A DNA stretch of 64,000 nucleotides from Phytohabitans sp052068095 (lineage in GTDB: Bacteria; Actinomycetota; Actinomycetes; Mycobacteriales; Micromonosporaceae). The stretch covers positions 1 to 64,000 of the forward strand of contig NZ_JBQHDG010000029.1 of the NCBI RefSeq assembly GCF_052068095.1, written 5' to 3'. Under the pieces are notes generated by a model. The model made no database searches. It was given only the letters and a program-made list of their open reading frames with translations, and had not been told where the DNA came from. A program made the translations under genes and the position numbers. Position 1 is the stretch's first letter; each line of letters starts with the position of its first letter. This document shows positions 31,480 to 40,610 of the stretch, in pieces.

Positions 31480-34254
31480 TCAACGCCCGCTCAGGACATC
31501 TATGCCATCGAGCGTGAAAGTCCCGCTGACGACGCGCACCGTGATGTTGTGGTGGCGTTGCGGCAGGTCCCGCAGCCAGTACGAGGTCTGCCTCGTGCCG
31601 ACGGTCCCGACCTGCACAGTCTGGGGCGCTTGGTTGTCGACGCGCACCTCCAGGGTCGCCGAGCCGGTCGCCCCGAACAGGTTCAGCCCGGTGCCGGTGA
31701 AATCGAGCGCCAGCGACTGGCCGGCCGCCAGCACGTGCTGTGTGCGGTTGAAGTGCGCGAAACCGGCCTGGTTGAAGGTGAAGCCGTCGGGGTAGGCGAT
31801 GCGGGGGTCGGAGTCGTCGATCTTCGTCGACTTCCATGCCTGGCCCTTGATCGGCGTAACCGCGAGATTGTCGTACAGGGTGTTGTAGTACCCGCTCACC
31901 AGAGCCACCCGGCCGGCCATCACCGGATTGACCGACGTGTCGACGTGCGAGGTGAGCCGGGCGCCATCGAGCGTCGCCGTGATGACGTTATCGCGCGCCT
32001 CGACCGATAGCCGATGCCACGCCCCAGGGTCGAACAGCGCCACGGTGCCCGATGCGACGACGGTGTCGAGCTTGCGCAGCTCCCACCGGCCGTCTTCGTG
32101 GACACGGACGGCGTAGGTGGCCTGGTCGCCGCCGCGGGCGTGGACCTGCCGCACTCCCAGGCCCGCGAAGTTCGCCAGCGTCGTATCCCGGTCGACGAGG
32201 TCGAGCCGGAAGTCGACGGTGGCGGTGTAATTTGCCCACCGATGGTCGCCGAGCACTGTCGACGGTGCGGCGGTCGACGGCACGTTCTGCCGGCCGTCGC
32301 CCCACACGTTCCACAGGTAGCCCCGGTTGTGGGCGTGGTTCTGCTGCCGCAAAACGTGGCGATCGCCGCGGCGGCCTGCCGCCACCACCTCGAAGGCGCC
32401 GTCCTGGTCGGCCGTGTACCGCGGGGTGCCGGCGCGGCGCTCGAGGTAGGTCATCTTGCGGCCGCCGACAACGGTGGTCGGGTAGTCGTCGTACTCGAAG
32501 TTGTCTCGGTAGGGCAACGCGAGGATCTCGTCCCGCGCCCGGGGTGCGAAGTCGCCCGGCCGGTACGTCGCGGTGGTGCCGTGGACGCCGCGCCGAAGCG
32601 TGGACAGGGTGAGGATCGAGTACGCCGGCACCCGCACGCGGTAGACGTCGTGCTCGACGCCGTCGATCACCTCGCTGCGCACGGGAGCGTAGTAGCCGAT
32701 GTTCTGGAAATAGTTGGCGTCGTACGACTCCCCGGCATCCGGGCCGCGCGTCTGCCAGGCGTACAGCGGACGGCCCCGCTCGCCCAGGTCCGCCACCTTG
32801 ACCTCGAAGTACCGATCCGTCCGGGTGTTGTTGGCGTGCACCTGTGTCCACTCTGGAGAGCCGCCGGCGCTCGCGGGCGTCCGCGCCGTGAGGACGGTGC
32901 GGGTGGAGGTGTCGACGTTGGTGCCGCCGTCGCCCTTGGTGCCGTCGCCGCCGGTAGCGCCTTCGACGTACTCCCAACCACGGTCGATGAACTGATGGAA
33001 GTGGCGCACGGTGGCGATCCCGACGTCGCCCTCCCAGTACCCCGACCACGGGTCGGAGGCCCGGATAAGGTGCTTGGGGGAATACTGGGTGCCTTCGTAC
33101 ATGGCGCTGACGGCGGGCTGGAAGAGGAACGTCGTCATGTGCGCTGGGTCGCTCCCCGCCCCACTCCATCGGTAGGCGTTGATGAACCGGTCGGCGATGT
33201 CGGCGGCGGATACGGTGCCGCCGACGCCACCCCGGGCCGGATCGGCGGCGAGGCGGTACTGCGGGTCGATCATCGGGGCGACACCCTCGGAGTACAGGAT
33301 CGGCAGACCGTACTCCTTGTTCAGCCGGGTGACGTTCGGGCCACCCACGATGTCGTAGTGGAAGCCGAGGGCGTCGACGTGCGCCAGTGCCTCCGGGTTG
33401 GCGAGAATCCGCCCGGCGACATTGTTGCCGTCCCGGTAGGAGTCGAGCGCGACGATCTTGATCCGCGAGTAGTCGTAGCGCGCGTCCGGCGCGACAGCGT
33501 CACGCTCGAGCCACTTGGCGAACTGGATCGTCCAGTTGAGCTCGGAAATTTGGTACTCGGCGTGCCGGACCTCGTTCTGCGCCGGGCTCATCCAGTCGAA
33601 CTCGACACCGAACATGTCGTAGGCGGCGTCGATCGTCTCCTTGTACCACTGGTACCGCTTGGTCCAGTCGTTGCCGGTCCACGAGGGCTCACCCCAGCGC
33701 AGGGCCTCCACCTCGACGTCGCGGTTGATCGACAGGGCGTCGGCGATGAAGTGGAAGCCGGCACCACGCAGCACATTCGCGGGCTCGTCGGCGGTGCGCT
33801 TCGTCGCCGGCTCGGCTCCGGACGAGCTGTTGCTGTCCGCGCCCAGCTCGACCTTGATATGCGTGAGCCCCGCCCCCTCGACCGGGTCGAAGAGCATCCG
33901 CATGATCTGCCAGTAGGCGCGCGGGTTCTCCTCCTTGTAGTCGAGCAGCAGGTTGGACGTGTTGTTGCACGAGACCGAACCGAATCCGCCAAAGAGGTTG
34001 TACGCCGCGCCGCCCGGCCGGCGCTCGACATCGCCGCCGTCGACGACGACCTCTTTCCAGTCGATCGACGGGTCGTCCAGGCGCAGCTCAGGCAGCCCCG
34101 CTTCCGGCGTCGTCGCCGAGGTCGTCTCCCCCGCGAGGTGCCCCGCCGCGGCGGACGGTACCGGCGGCCCGACAAACGCGAGGGACAGCACCGCAACGGT
34201 CGAGGCGGCGAGGACACGCACGCGTCGCCACGGATGCCGAGAAGAGACTGTCAC
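31480..34254 (-). CDS. GH59 (galactocerebrosidase-type) beta-galactosidase, multidomain
   Basis: A 924-residue secreted enzyme. It has a signal peptide (about 1-37), a GH59 barrel (about 62-380), a beta-sandwich (about 385-640), a lectin/LamG-like domain (about 650-800) and a C-terminal jelly-roll (about 815-924). GH59 markers are YNLFGGFGSVSCNNTSNLLLDY, THIKVELGADSNSSSGAEP and VEALRWGEPSWTG. Predicted acid/base Glu228 (PAQNEVRHA) and nucleophile Glu323 (ILYSEGVAP). The GTG start at 34254 has a GTAGGAG site. Bacterial GH59 is uncommon; here it probably acts on galactan or arabinogalactan rather than sphingolipid. Transcribed from promoter G. Confidence 0.9.
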   Translation of the reverse strand: MTVSSRHPWRRVRVLAASTVAVLSLAFVGPPVPSAAAGHLAGETTSATTPEAGLPELRLDDPSIDWKEVVVDGGDVERRPGGAAYNLFGGFGSVSCNNTSNLLLDYKEENPRAYWQIMRMLFDPVEGAGLTHIKVELGADSNSSSGAEPATKRTADEPANVLRGAGFHFIADALSINRDVEVEALRWGEPSWTGNDWTKRYQWYKETIDAAYDMFGVEFDWMSPAQNEVRHAEYQISELNWTIQFAKWLERDAVAPDARYDYSRIKIVALDSYRDGNNVAGRILANPEALAHVDALGFHYDIVGGPNVTRLNKEYGLPILYSEGVAPMIDPQYRLAADPARGGVGGTVSAADIADRFINAYRWSGAGSDPAHMTTFLFQPAVSAMYEGTQYSPKHLIRASDPWSGYWEGDVGIATVRHFHQFIDRGWEYVEGATGGDGTKGDGGTNVDTSTRTVLTARTPASAGGSPEWTQVHANNTRTDRYFEVKVADLGERGRPLYAWQTRGPDAGESYDANYFQNIGYYAPVRSEVIDGVEHDVYRVRVPAYSILTLSTLRRGVHGTTATYRPGDFAPRARDEILALPYRDNFEYDDYPTTVVGGRKMTYLERRAGTPRYTADQDGAFEVVAAGRRGDRHVLRQQNHAHNRGYLWNVWGDGRQNVPSTAAPSTVLGDHRWANYTATVDFRLDLVDRDTTLANFAGLGVRQVHARGGDQATYAVRVHEDGRWELRKLDTVVASGTVALFDPGAWHRLSVEARDNVITATLDGARLTSHVDTSVNPVMAGRVALVSGYYNTLYDNLAVTPIKGQAWKSTKIDDSDPRIAYPDGFTFNQAGFAHFNRTQHVLAAGQSLALDFTGTGLNLFGATGSATLEVRVDNQAPQTVQVGTVGTRQTSYWLRDLPQRHHNITVRVVSGTFTLDGIDVLSGR

Positions 34255-34347
34255 GGGTGGTCTCCTACCATCGTCGACCGGCGGCCCTCGTGCGCGTCCA
34301 AATCGAGCAAATCGCCCTTGAACTGCGTGGTTGGCTTCGCTGCCACC

Positions 34348-34413
34348 TGTGAGCGCTCCTGCCGAGTTCACATTTGCATCAAGCAGTGTCCCGATCGGGC
34401 GCACAACTGTCAA
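34348..34413 (-). promoter_or_regulatory. Composite promoter with LacI-type operator, copy G
   Basis: Minus-strand -35 TTGACA (34408-34413), 17-bp spacer, -10 GACACT (34385-34390), a longer 25-nt gap, then operator CAGGAGCGCTCACA (34348-34361), the most degenerate half-site of the set. It drives GH59. The gap 34255-34601 holds no gene. Confidence 0.78.
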
Positions 34414-34601
34414 TCGATGTGCCTCACATTGCTGGGGCCGGACGCCAGTGACGCCCGACCCTTTACAGCTGGGCGCCCACCGGTGCAAGATTCGGTCACT
34501 CAATCGATGACCGTCGCTCAACTGGGCGACGGCAGGTCCCCTGCTCACATCGCTACACCCCATGCGGCCCGGCTGACGCCGCGATCAGCTTTGGAGAACA
34601 G

Positions 34602-36500
34602 ATGAGACCGTCCGTTCGCACCGCCATTGGGACGGGCCTGGTGGCCCTCGTCCTGGCCGCCCTCGTGGCAGTCCCCGACCACCACGCGGCCACGGCGGCC
34701 GAGCGACGGTACGAGGCGGAGCAGGCCACGATCGTCAACGGTGTGGTGGAGCGCGAGTACCCCGGTTTCACCGGCACCGGATACGTCAACAGTGCCAACG
34801 CGGTCGGGGCGGCCATCGAGTTCGCGGTGCCGGTGCCGGCAGCCGGTGCCCGGACGCTCGTCATCCGGTACGCCAACGGCACTCGCACGAACCGTCCGGC
34901 GACGGTGTCGGTCAACGGCAGCCTGCGGGCCACCTTGCAGTTTCCCGCCACCGGCGGCTGGTCGACCTGGCGCACCCAGACGCTGAGCACTTCCCTGTCG
35001 GCTGGCGCCAACGTAGTGCGCCTGGCCGCGACGACATCGCGCGGCCTGGCCAACGTCGACTCCCTCAGCTACGACGACGGGCTGCCGACCTCGCCGTCTC
35101 CCAGCGTGTCCCCCACCGGCTCGGTGCCGCCCCGCACGCCAATCGCCGATCCGATCCCCCAGGCGCCGATCCGGTCCGAGCTCGGGCTGGTCCTGACGCA
35201 GTTTGCGCAGTTCCCGCAGACCAGCCCGGTGCCGGCGCCCACCGATCCGCGGCTGATGCGCACAGCCCGGATCAACTACGTCGGGCAGATTCCCGGCGGG
35301 AGCCGGCTGTTCACGCCCGACCTCAACGGCCGCCTGTACACCCTGCCGGCGGCCGGTGGCACGCCGACCGTCTACCTCGACGTGGCCGCGACCGTCGGCG
35401 CCAACTTCTTCTCCGGCCGGGGTCTGGGCAGCGGCTTCGGCTTCGTCGCCTTCCACCCCGAGTTCGCCACCAACGGCCGCTTCTACACCGTGCACACCGA
35501 GGCCCTGGGCGCGCTCGGGTCGATCACGCCGGACTGGACCCAGTCCGGGGCGGTCATCCACAGCGTGCTAACCGAGTGGACGACGACCGACCCGGCGGCC
35601 GCGTCCTTCAGCGGCACCCGCCGGACGCTGCTGCGGATCGGGTTCGCCACCTACATCCACGCCATCCAACAGATCGACTTCAACCCCAACGCGGTACCGG
35701 GTAGCGGCGACTATGGCCTGCTGTACGTCGCGGTCGGTGACGGCGGACGTGGCAGCTCCTCGACCGTGCCGCAACAACTCGGTGTGCCCCACGGCAAAGT
35801 CCTGCGGATCGACCCCAGTGGTACGAACAGCGCCAACGGCCGGTACGGCATCCCAACGGCCAACCCCTTCACCGGCAACAGCGGCCCGCTGGGCGAGATC
35901 TACGCGCTGGGCATGCGCGACCCGCACCGGTTCAGCTGGGACACCGGCGGCACCCGGCGGATGTTCCTCGGCCACATCGGCGAACACGACATCGAGGGCG
36001 TCTACGACCTTCGGGCCGGCGACAACCTCGGCTGGAGCGAACGGGAAGGCTCTTGGGTGTTCGACCGGCAGGCGCCGTGCAACCTCTACTCGCTTCCAGC
36101 CGACGACGCCCGGTTCGGCTACGACTACCCGGTCGCGGCGTACGACCACAACGCCGCCACCATCCCGTGCGGCGACGATGCCGGCAAGGCGATCGTCGGT
36201 GGCTTCGTCTACCGCGGCAGCGCGCTGCCAGCGCTGCGCGGCAAGTACGTCTTCGGCGACATCGTCGACGGCCGCGTCTTCTACACCAACGAGGCAGAGA
36301 TGGTCCGCGGCGGCGGGCTGGCGCCGCTCTACCAGCTACGCGTCCTCACCGCCACTGGCACCGAGACGTCGATGGCCGCGCTGGCCGGCGACTCCCGAGT
36401 GGACCTGCGGCTCGGCGTGGACCGCGCGGGCGAGCTGTACCTGCTCGCCAAGGCCAACGGCCGGATCTGGAAGGTGACCGCCACCCGGACATCCAGTTAA
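34602..36500 (+). CDS. Secreted PQQ-dependent sugar dehydrogenase with N-terminal CBM35
   Basis: A 632-residue protein: signal peptide (1-33), a divergent CBM35 (about 35-158, without the Cys pair of the others), a Pro/Ser linker and a six-blade soluble sugar dehydrogenase propeller (about 190-625; PF07995 type). Propeller blocks are GFGFVAFHPEFATNGRFYTVHTE, LLYVAVGDGGRGS, GKVLRIDPSG, EIYALGMRDPHRFSWD and GHIGEHDIEGVYDL. These carry the Arg and His residues expected around PQQ in this family. It would oxidise reducing sugar ends outside the cell. TTTGGAG precedes ATG 34602. It is divergent from GH59, at the right end of the glycan locus. Confidence 0.87.
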   Translation: MRPSVRTAIGTGLVALVLAALVAVPDHHAATAAERRYEAEQATIVNGVVEREYPGFTGTGYVNSANAVGAAIEFAVPVPAAGARTLVIRYANGTRTNRPATVSVNGSLRATLQFPATGGWSTWRTQTLSTSLSAGANVVRLAATTSRGLANVDSLSYDDGLPTSPSPSVSPTGSVPPRTPIADPIPQAPIRSELGLVLTQFAQFPQTSPVPAPTDPRLMRTARINYVGQIPGGSRLFTPDLNGRLYTLPAAGGTPTVYLDVAATVGANFFSGRGLGSGFGFVAFHPEFATNGRFYTVHTEALGALGSITPDWTQSGAVIHSVLTEWTTTDPAAASFSGTRRTLLRIGFATYIHAIQQIDFNPNAVPGSGDYGLLYVAVGDGGRGSSSTVPQQLGVPHGKVLRIDPSGTNSANGRYGIPTANPFTGNSGPLGEIYALGMRDPHRFSWDTGGTRRMFLGHIGEHDIEGVYDLRAGDNLGWSEREGSWVFDRQAPCNLYSLPADDARFGYDYPVAAYDHNAATIPCGDDAGKAIVGGFVYRGSALPALRGKYVFGDIVDGRVFYTNEAEMVRGGGLAPLYQLRVLTATGTETSMAALAGDSRVDLRLGVDRAGELYLLAKANGRIWKVTATRTSS

Positions 36501-36515
36501 GGCACTGTTTTGGGA

Positions 36516-36626
36516 ACCGCCACTGTCAGGGCCCTCGAGTAGCTCCTGCGGCAGCAGCAACGATTCCGCCTCGTCGTCCGCCAACTGCTGTCCGGGTGCG
36601 GGCGTCAGACGGATCGTGAACCGCAT
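36516..36626 (-). other. Possible truncated small gene in the 36501-36826 gap
   Basis: A start with ribosome site (GGGAG before ATG 36626) encodes MRFTIRLTPAPG, then an acidic stretch (QLADDEAESLLLPQELLEG). The frame then runs antisense into the end of the PQQ gene, which suggests a truncation near 36,516. I do not recognise the product. The remainder of this 325-bp gap shows nothing else. Confidence 0.25.
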
Positions 36627-36826
36627 GGTCGAACGCTCCCAGGTCGATGGTGGAACCGCGATACACCTGTCGCGTCGACAGCCGGCCATGGGCCGATCCG
36701 TCAAGCGCCGTTGAGCCGCTGTTGCTCAGGTGAACAGGGCGGTCCACGCGAGCTCGGCACGTATCGGTAGGTGGGGTGGCGGGCGCAGACCCGTGGCGAG
36801 CCGGGCGAGCACGACGCGCATCTCTG

Positions 36827-37510
36827 TCAGTCGACGCGGCCGGCGTATGCGGCGGCTGCTGCTGCGAACCCGACCGCGAGCAGTAGCCAGCCCAGCGCGT
36901 TGACCACCATCGCGACGAACCCGCCTGCCAGGATGACCGGGAACGCCACGAGCACAGCGGCGGCGGCCCAGCGCGGCACCGTGCGGCCCCGCCAGAGGGC
37001 GATGCCCAGCAGCAGGACACCGATGAACATCAGCGGGATGAACAGGGCGCCGCCGACGGCGGTGGCCTGGTAACCGTCGATCTCCCGCAGCACGTTCTCG
37101 GCGGTCGGCACGTCGAGGCCGGCGTTGATGGTGGCCGCGGCAGCGCCGTCGTAACCGGCGCCGCTGAAGCTCAGCGCGCTGAATCCGGCAAAAGCCAATG
37201 CCATGCCGATCGTGCCGAGTCGCAGCGAGCCGCGGCGGGCCACCATGCCAGTGACGATGGCGCCGGCCCCGGCGGTGACCGCGAAGACCAGCAGCAACCA
37301 GAACGAAAGCTCGGTGCGGCCCATGTCGTCGGCTACCTTCGGGATCCATTCGGCGGGATCGTCGGTGAGCGCGTACGGCACAGCCAGCGCCCAGCCGGCC
37401 ATCGCCAGCGGCCCGACCGGCGCGAGCACGGCCAACGCCCGGCGGCCGAAGCCGACACCCGCGCCGGCCGTCGCCGCTGTGGTCTGAACGGAAGCGGTGG
37501 TACTGGTCAT
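36827..37510 (-). CDS. Integral membrane protein of unknown function
   Basis: A 227-residue protein with six predicted membrane helices (about 27-47, 67-90, 97-117, 145-166, 173-192, 200-220) and no recognised motif. It resembles the hypothetical membrane proteins often placed beside LuxR-type two-component genes. ATG 37510 has GGAG 7 nt upstream; upstream codons are not protein-like. It lies 115 bp downstream of the response regulator on the same strand and may be its target. Confidence 0.7.
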   Translation of the reverse strand: MTSTTASVQTTAATAGAGVGFGRRALAVLAPVGPLAMAGWALAVPYALTDDPAEWIPKVADDMGRTELSFWLLLVFAVTAGAGAIVTGMVARRGSLRLGTIGMALAFAGFSALSFSGAGYDGAAAATINAGLDVPTAENVLREIDGYQATAVGGALFIPLMFIGVLLLGIALWRGRTVPRWAAAAVLVAFPVILAGGFVAMVVNALGWLLLAVGFAAAAAAYAGRVD

Positions 37511-37624
37511 GGTGATGCTCCTTGGTCCGCCCGCCTCAAACCAGGAGTTGCTGGGCGGGGTCGTCCTCGACGCTATGGCCGCCAGGGCGCCGTACACATC
37601 GGAGCTAGCACCGAACCGCGCCGG

Positions 37625-38290
37625 TCAGGCTGGATCGGGATGCGCGCTCGTGCCGCTAAGCCAGGCGAGCGCGGCCCGGACCCGTCGGTTTTGCTCGGCG
37701 CTGGGCGGCAGGCCGAGTTTGGTGAAGATGGAGCCGAGGTGGGAGTCCACCGTGCGCTCGGACAAATAGAGCCGGGCGGCGATCGCGGCATTGCTCAGTC
37801 CTTGGGCGAGCAGGCCCAGCACGTCGCGTTCCCGCTCGGTGAGCGCGGCCAGCCCGGCACCGCGCGCAGCGCCGAGGTAGTGCCGCACGACGTGCTCGTC
37901 GATGGCCGTGCCGCCGGCAGCGACCCGGCGTACGACCGCGACGAACTCGTCGATGTCCAACACGCGGTCCTTGAGCAGGTAGCCGAAGCGAGCCGGCCGG
38001 TCCGCCGCGAGCCTCATCGCCAGCGCCGGCTCCACGACGTGGGAAAGCACGACCACCGCGAGGTCCGGGAAGCGGTCGCGTAGCAGCAGCACGGCACGAG
38101 CGCCCTCATCAGTGAACGCCGGTGGCATCCGGACATCCGCGATCACCAGATCCGGCCGCTCAGCGACCACAGTGGACACCAGCGCGCCGCCGTCGCCGAC
38201 CTGCGCCACGACGTCGATGCCGTCGTGGGCGAGCATGCGGGCGATGCTCTGCCGCAGCAACACCAGGTCTTCGGCGATCACCACACGCAC
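37625..38290 (-). CDS. NarL/LuxR-family response regulator
   Basis: A 221-residue protein. The receiver domain (1-120) has the acidic pair EDLVLL, the phospho-acceptor Asp in LVIADVRMPP and Lys in YLLKDRV. The LuxR HTH (about 150-210) has LTERERDVLGLLAQGLSNAAIAARLYLSERTVDSHLGSIFTKLGL. The HTH is complete. It overlaps the sensor kinase gene by 13 bp, so the two are coupled. Expected to activate or repress nearby membrane or resistance genes; signal unknown. Confidence 0.93.
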   Translation of the reverse strand: MRVVIAEDLVLLRQSIARMLAHDGIDVVAQVGDGGALVSTVVAERPDLVIADVRMPPAFTDEGARAVLLLRDRFPDLAVVVLSHVVEPALAMRLAADRPARFGYLLKDRVLDIDEFVAVVRRVAAGGTAIDEHVVRHYLGAARGAGLAALTERERDVLGLLAQGLSNAAIAARLYLSERTVDSHLGSIFTKLGLPPSAEQNRRVRAALAWLSGTSAHPDPA

Positions 38291-40284
38291 GGCAGGATCA
38301 CCTCCACCGTGGTACCCCTCGGTCGGGCGTCGCTGACCACCAGCCGGCCGCCTGCCGCACCGACTCGCTCGGCGAGCCCACGCAGCCCCGTCCCGGCGCG
38401 GATGTCCGCCCCACCGCGCCCGTCGTCGGTCACCGTGACCGCGGCGGCCCCATCCTCGACCGCGACGCCGACGGTGATCGCGGCGGCGGCCGAATGCTTG
38501 AGCGCATTGGTGACCGCTTCGCAGATCACCAGGTAAGCCACGGTCTCCACAGGTGGCGGCAAGCGTCCGGAGTGGACGTTGAGCGTGACCGGCACGGGTA
38601 TCCGTTGGGACAGGTCGACCAGAGCGGCGTGCAGCCCGCGGCGGCTCAGCAGCTCCGGTGTGGCACCTGCGGCGAGTGTGCGCAGCTCCTCGATGGCCGT
38701 GGTGAGGCCGTCGACCGCGTCGGACAGCACCAACTGGGCAGCGCCGTCACCCAGCTCGCGCTGCGCCATCCGCAACTCCAGCGCGAGCGCCAGCAGGCGA
38801 CCCTGTACCCCGTCGTGTAGATCCCGCTCGAGCCGCCGCCGCTCCGTGGCGGCCGCCTCGTCGGCACGCTCGCGTTCCACGGCGATGCGCCGTGCCTGGT
38901 CGCGGACCGCGACCTCCAGCACCGCCTGGTCGATCAGCGGGCCGAGCTCAGCGACCGCGCCGGCCGCGTCCACCGCAGGCATGGTGTGCGCCACCGCGGC
39001 ATGCGGCCCGCCATCTCCGCCGGGCACCCATGTCAGCGACTCCGCTACAGGTGGGTCGGTCGGCGCGGTGTCCACGTCGACCCAGCCGTGCCCATCGGGC
39101 AGGCGCAGCACCAGGCGGGCGGTAGGGTCCCCCAGCGCTTGGCGCAGGATCTGCTCCGCGGTGTGCGCCGGACGGACCCGAGCATCCGCGCCGGCCTCCC
39201 GCACCAGCACGGCCGCCCTCGCCCGCACCGGGTCGGCGCGCAGCACCAGCAGCCGCACCAACCGCCGGCGCAGCGGCGCGAACACCGCCGCCACCGCGAG
39301 CGTCGCCAACACGACGGGTAGCAGCGCACCCGGCCCGAACTGGGCGCCGAGGATCGCACTCAGCGAGACCACCACGATGGCGAACAGCACACCCATCACG
39401 ACCGTCAGCACGGTGCTCGCCACCGCCGGCGTCATCCGCTGCACCCGCCACAACTCACCCGGCCGCAGCGCCAACACCAGACCTGGCGCGCACAAAGCGA
39501 ACGGCAGGCAGAACGCCACCGACAGACCCGACTCACCGGCCGATGTGGACAACACCCCGAACGCGTACGCCAGCAGCCCGGACAGCACGCAGAACACAAT
39601 GGTCAAGATCGGCACGATCGACAGCACCGCGACCAGCAACAGCCGGAACCGGCGCTCACCACGCTGCCGCGGCAGCGACCGCCACGCCACCACCGGGCCG
39701 AGCAGCACCGAAGCCATCCAAGGCACCGACAGCACCCAACCCAGCGGCGCCAGAGCCGCCAGCGGGCCCGCGTGCAGGCCCGGGTAGGCCGGATCCTCGA
39801 ACCCGGTGGCCACGCCCAGCCCGGTGTAAACGGCTACGTACCACAAGGCGGCCACACCGAACCGGCGACGGCGCGCACTCCCCCCGTCGATCCGGTCCAC
39901 CGCGGCGAGGAACGTCAGCTGAAGCAACGTGATGGGTGGCGCGTAGGCCAGGCCGACCGCGAACACCAGCAGGTGCGCCAGAGCGTCCCGATGCCCGCGT
40001 ACACCCGCGTAGTCGGCCGCGGCCGCGGCAAGCACCAGGTACAGCAGCAGCGAACCCGCCGTGCCGGCCAGCCACCAGCCGACCCGCCGCTCACCCTGAC
40101 CGAACAGCCACCCCGCCCCGCCAGCGGTCACCAACACCCCGACCGCCAACGGCACAGCGAACACCGGCGCATTGGCGCCATACCGGAACCCGGACACATA
40201 GGTGCCAACCGTCACCACCGCAGCCACCGCCGTCGCCGCCACCACCAGCAGCCCCACCACCGCGCCGACCACACGCTTGCCCAC
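38278..40284 (-). CDS. Sensor histidine kinase (HisKA_3 type)
   Basis: A 668-residue membrane kinase. The first ~330 residues hold about ten hydrophobic segments in two groups. A GAF-like linker follows, then the HisKA_3 dimerisation helix (ERRRLERDLHDGVQGRLLALALELRMA, His in LHDG) and an HATPase (about 575-668; EAVTNALKHS, DDGRGGAD, GLRGLAERVGAAGG). It phosphorylates the response regulator next to it. The large sensor part suggests detection of a membrane-embedded or envelope signal. Confidence 0.92.
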   Translation of the reverse strand: MGKRVVGAVVGLLVVAATAVAAVVTVGTYVSGFRYGANAPVFAVPLAVGVLVTAGGAGWLFGQGERRVGWWLAGTAGSLLLYLVLAAAAADYAGVRGHRDALAHLLVFAVGLAYAPPITLLQLTFLAAVDRIDGGSARRRRFGVAALWYVAVYTGLGVATGFEDPAYPGLHAGPLAALAPLGWVLSVPWMASVLLGPVVAWRSLPRQRGERRFRLLLVAVLSIVPILTIVFCVLSGLLAYAFGVLSTSAGESGLSVAFCLPFALCAPGLVLALRPGELWRVQRMTPAVASTVLTVVMGVLFAIVVVSLSAILGAQFGPGALLPVVLATLAVAAVFAPLRRRLVRLLVLRADPVRARAAVLVREAGADARVRPAHTAEQILRQALGDPTARLVLRLPDGHGWVDVDTAPTDPPVAESLTWVPGGDGGPHAAVAHTMPAVDAAGAVAELGPLIDQAVLEVAVRDQARRIAVERERADEAAATERRRLERDLHDGVQGRLLALALELRMAQRELGDGAAQLVLSDAVDGLTTAIEELRTLAAGATPELLSRRGLHAALVDLSQRIPVPVTLNVHSGRLPPPVETVAYLVICEAVTNALKHSAAAAITVGVAVEDGAAAVTVTDDGRGGADIRAGTGLRGLAERVGAAGGRLVVSDARPRGTTVEVILPCVW

Positions 40285-40610
40285 CGGTAGATCGTCCCAG
40301 CCCCAACCCGACCAGGAAACCGTGCCAACACCGATTCATCACCGCATGTCACGCCCGAACGCGGCAGGAAAGCTCACGCCACGCTCCACGCTGTCGATCG
40401 CCGCAGCCGGAATGTGCCCGACAACGCTGCCGTCAGCGGCACGACCACGTGGCTCCGGCCATCGGTACACCGGCCGGGAGATCTACATCCCGTACGTCGC
40501 GACGGGCCAGTACGTTCCGCCGCGAGCGTCACGTCATCGGCTGAATTGATCCGCGGCGCGGACAACCCTTGGCGGCACTGCCACGTGTGAGGGGTGTGAG
40601 TGATCACGCG
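40285..40610. other. Intergenic, no supported gene
   Basis: About 325 bp upstream of both the kinase and the sigma-factor fragment. It is assumed to contain the kinase promoter, but no clear -35/-10, repeat or RNA gene was seen. Confidence 0.4.

Noticed and set aside
31250..31795. A plus-strand frame running from the GH51 remnant into the GH59 3' end.
   Set aside because: It is antisense to the conserved GH59 C-terminal domain and out of frame with the GH51 homology.
3489..34991. The repeated CBM35 tracts as possible mobile elements or CRISPR-like repeats.
   Set aside because: They are coding in frame, vary by substitution, and lie at irregular distances inside larger genes; no spacers, Cas genes or transposases accompany them.
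36526..37020. A minus-strand open frame of 164 codons overlapping the membrane protein at 36.8 kb.
   Set aside because: It runs in another frame of the same strand as the six-helix protein and has no hydrophobic segments; the six-helix frame has start, ribosome site and codon pattern.
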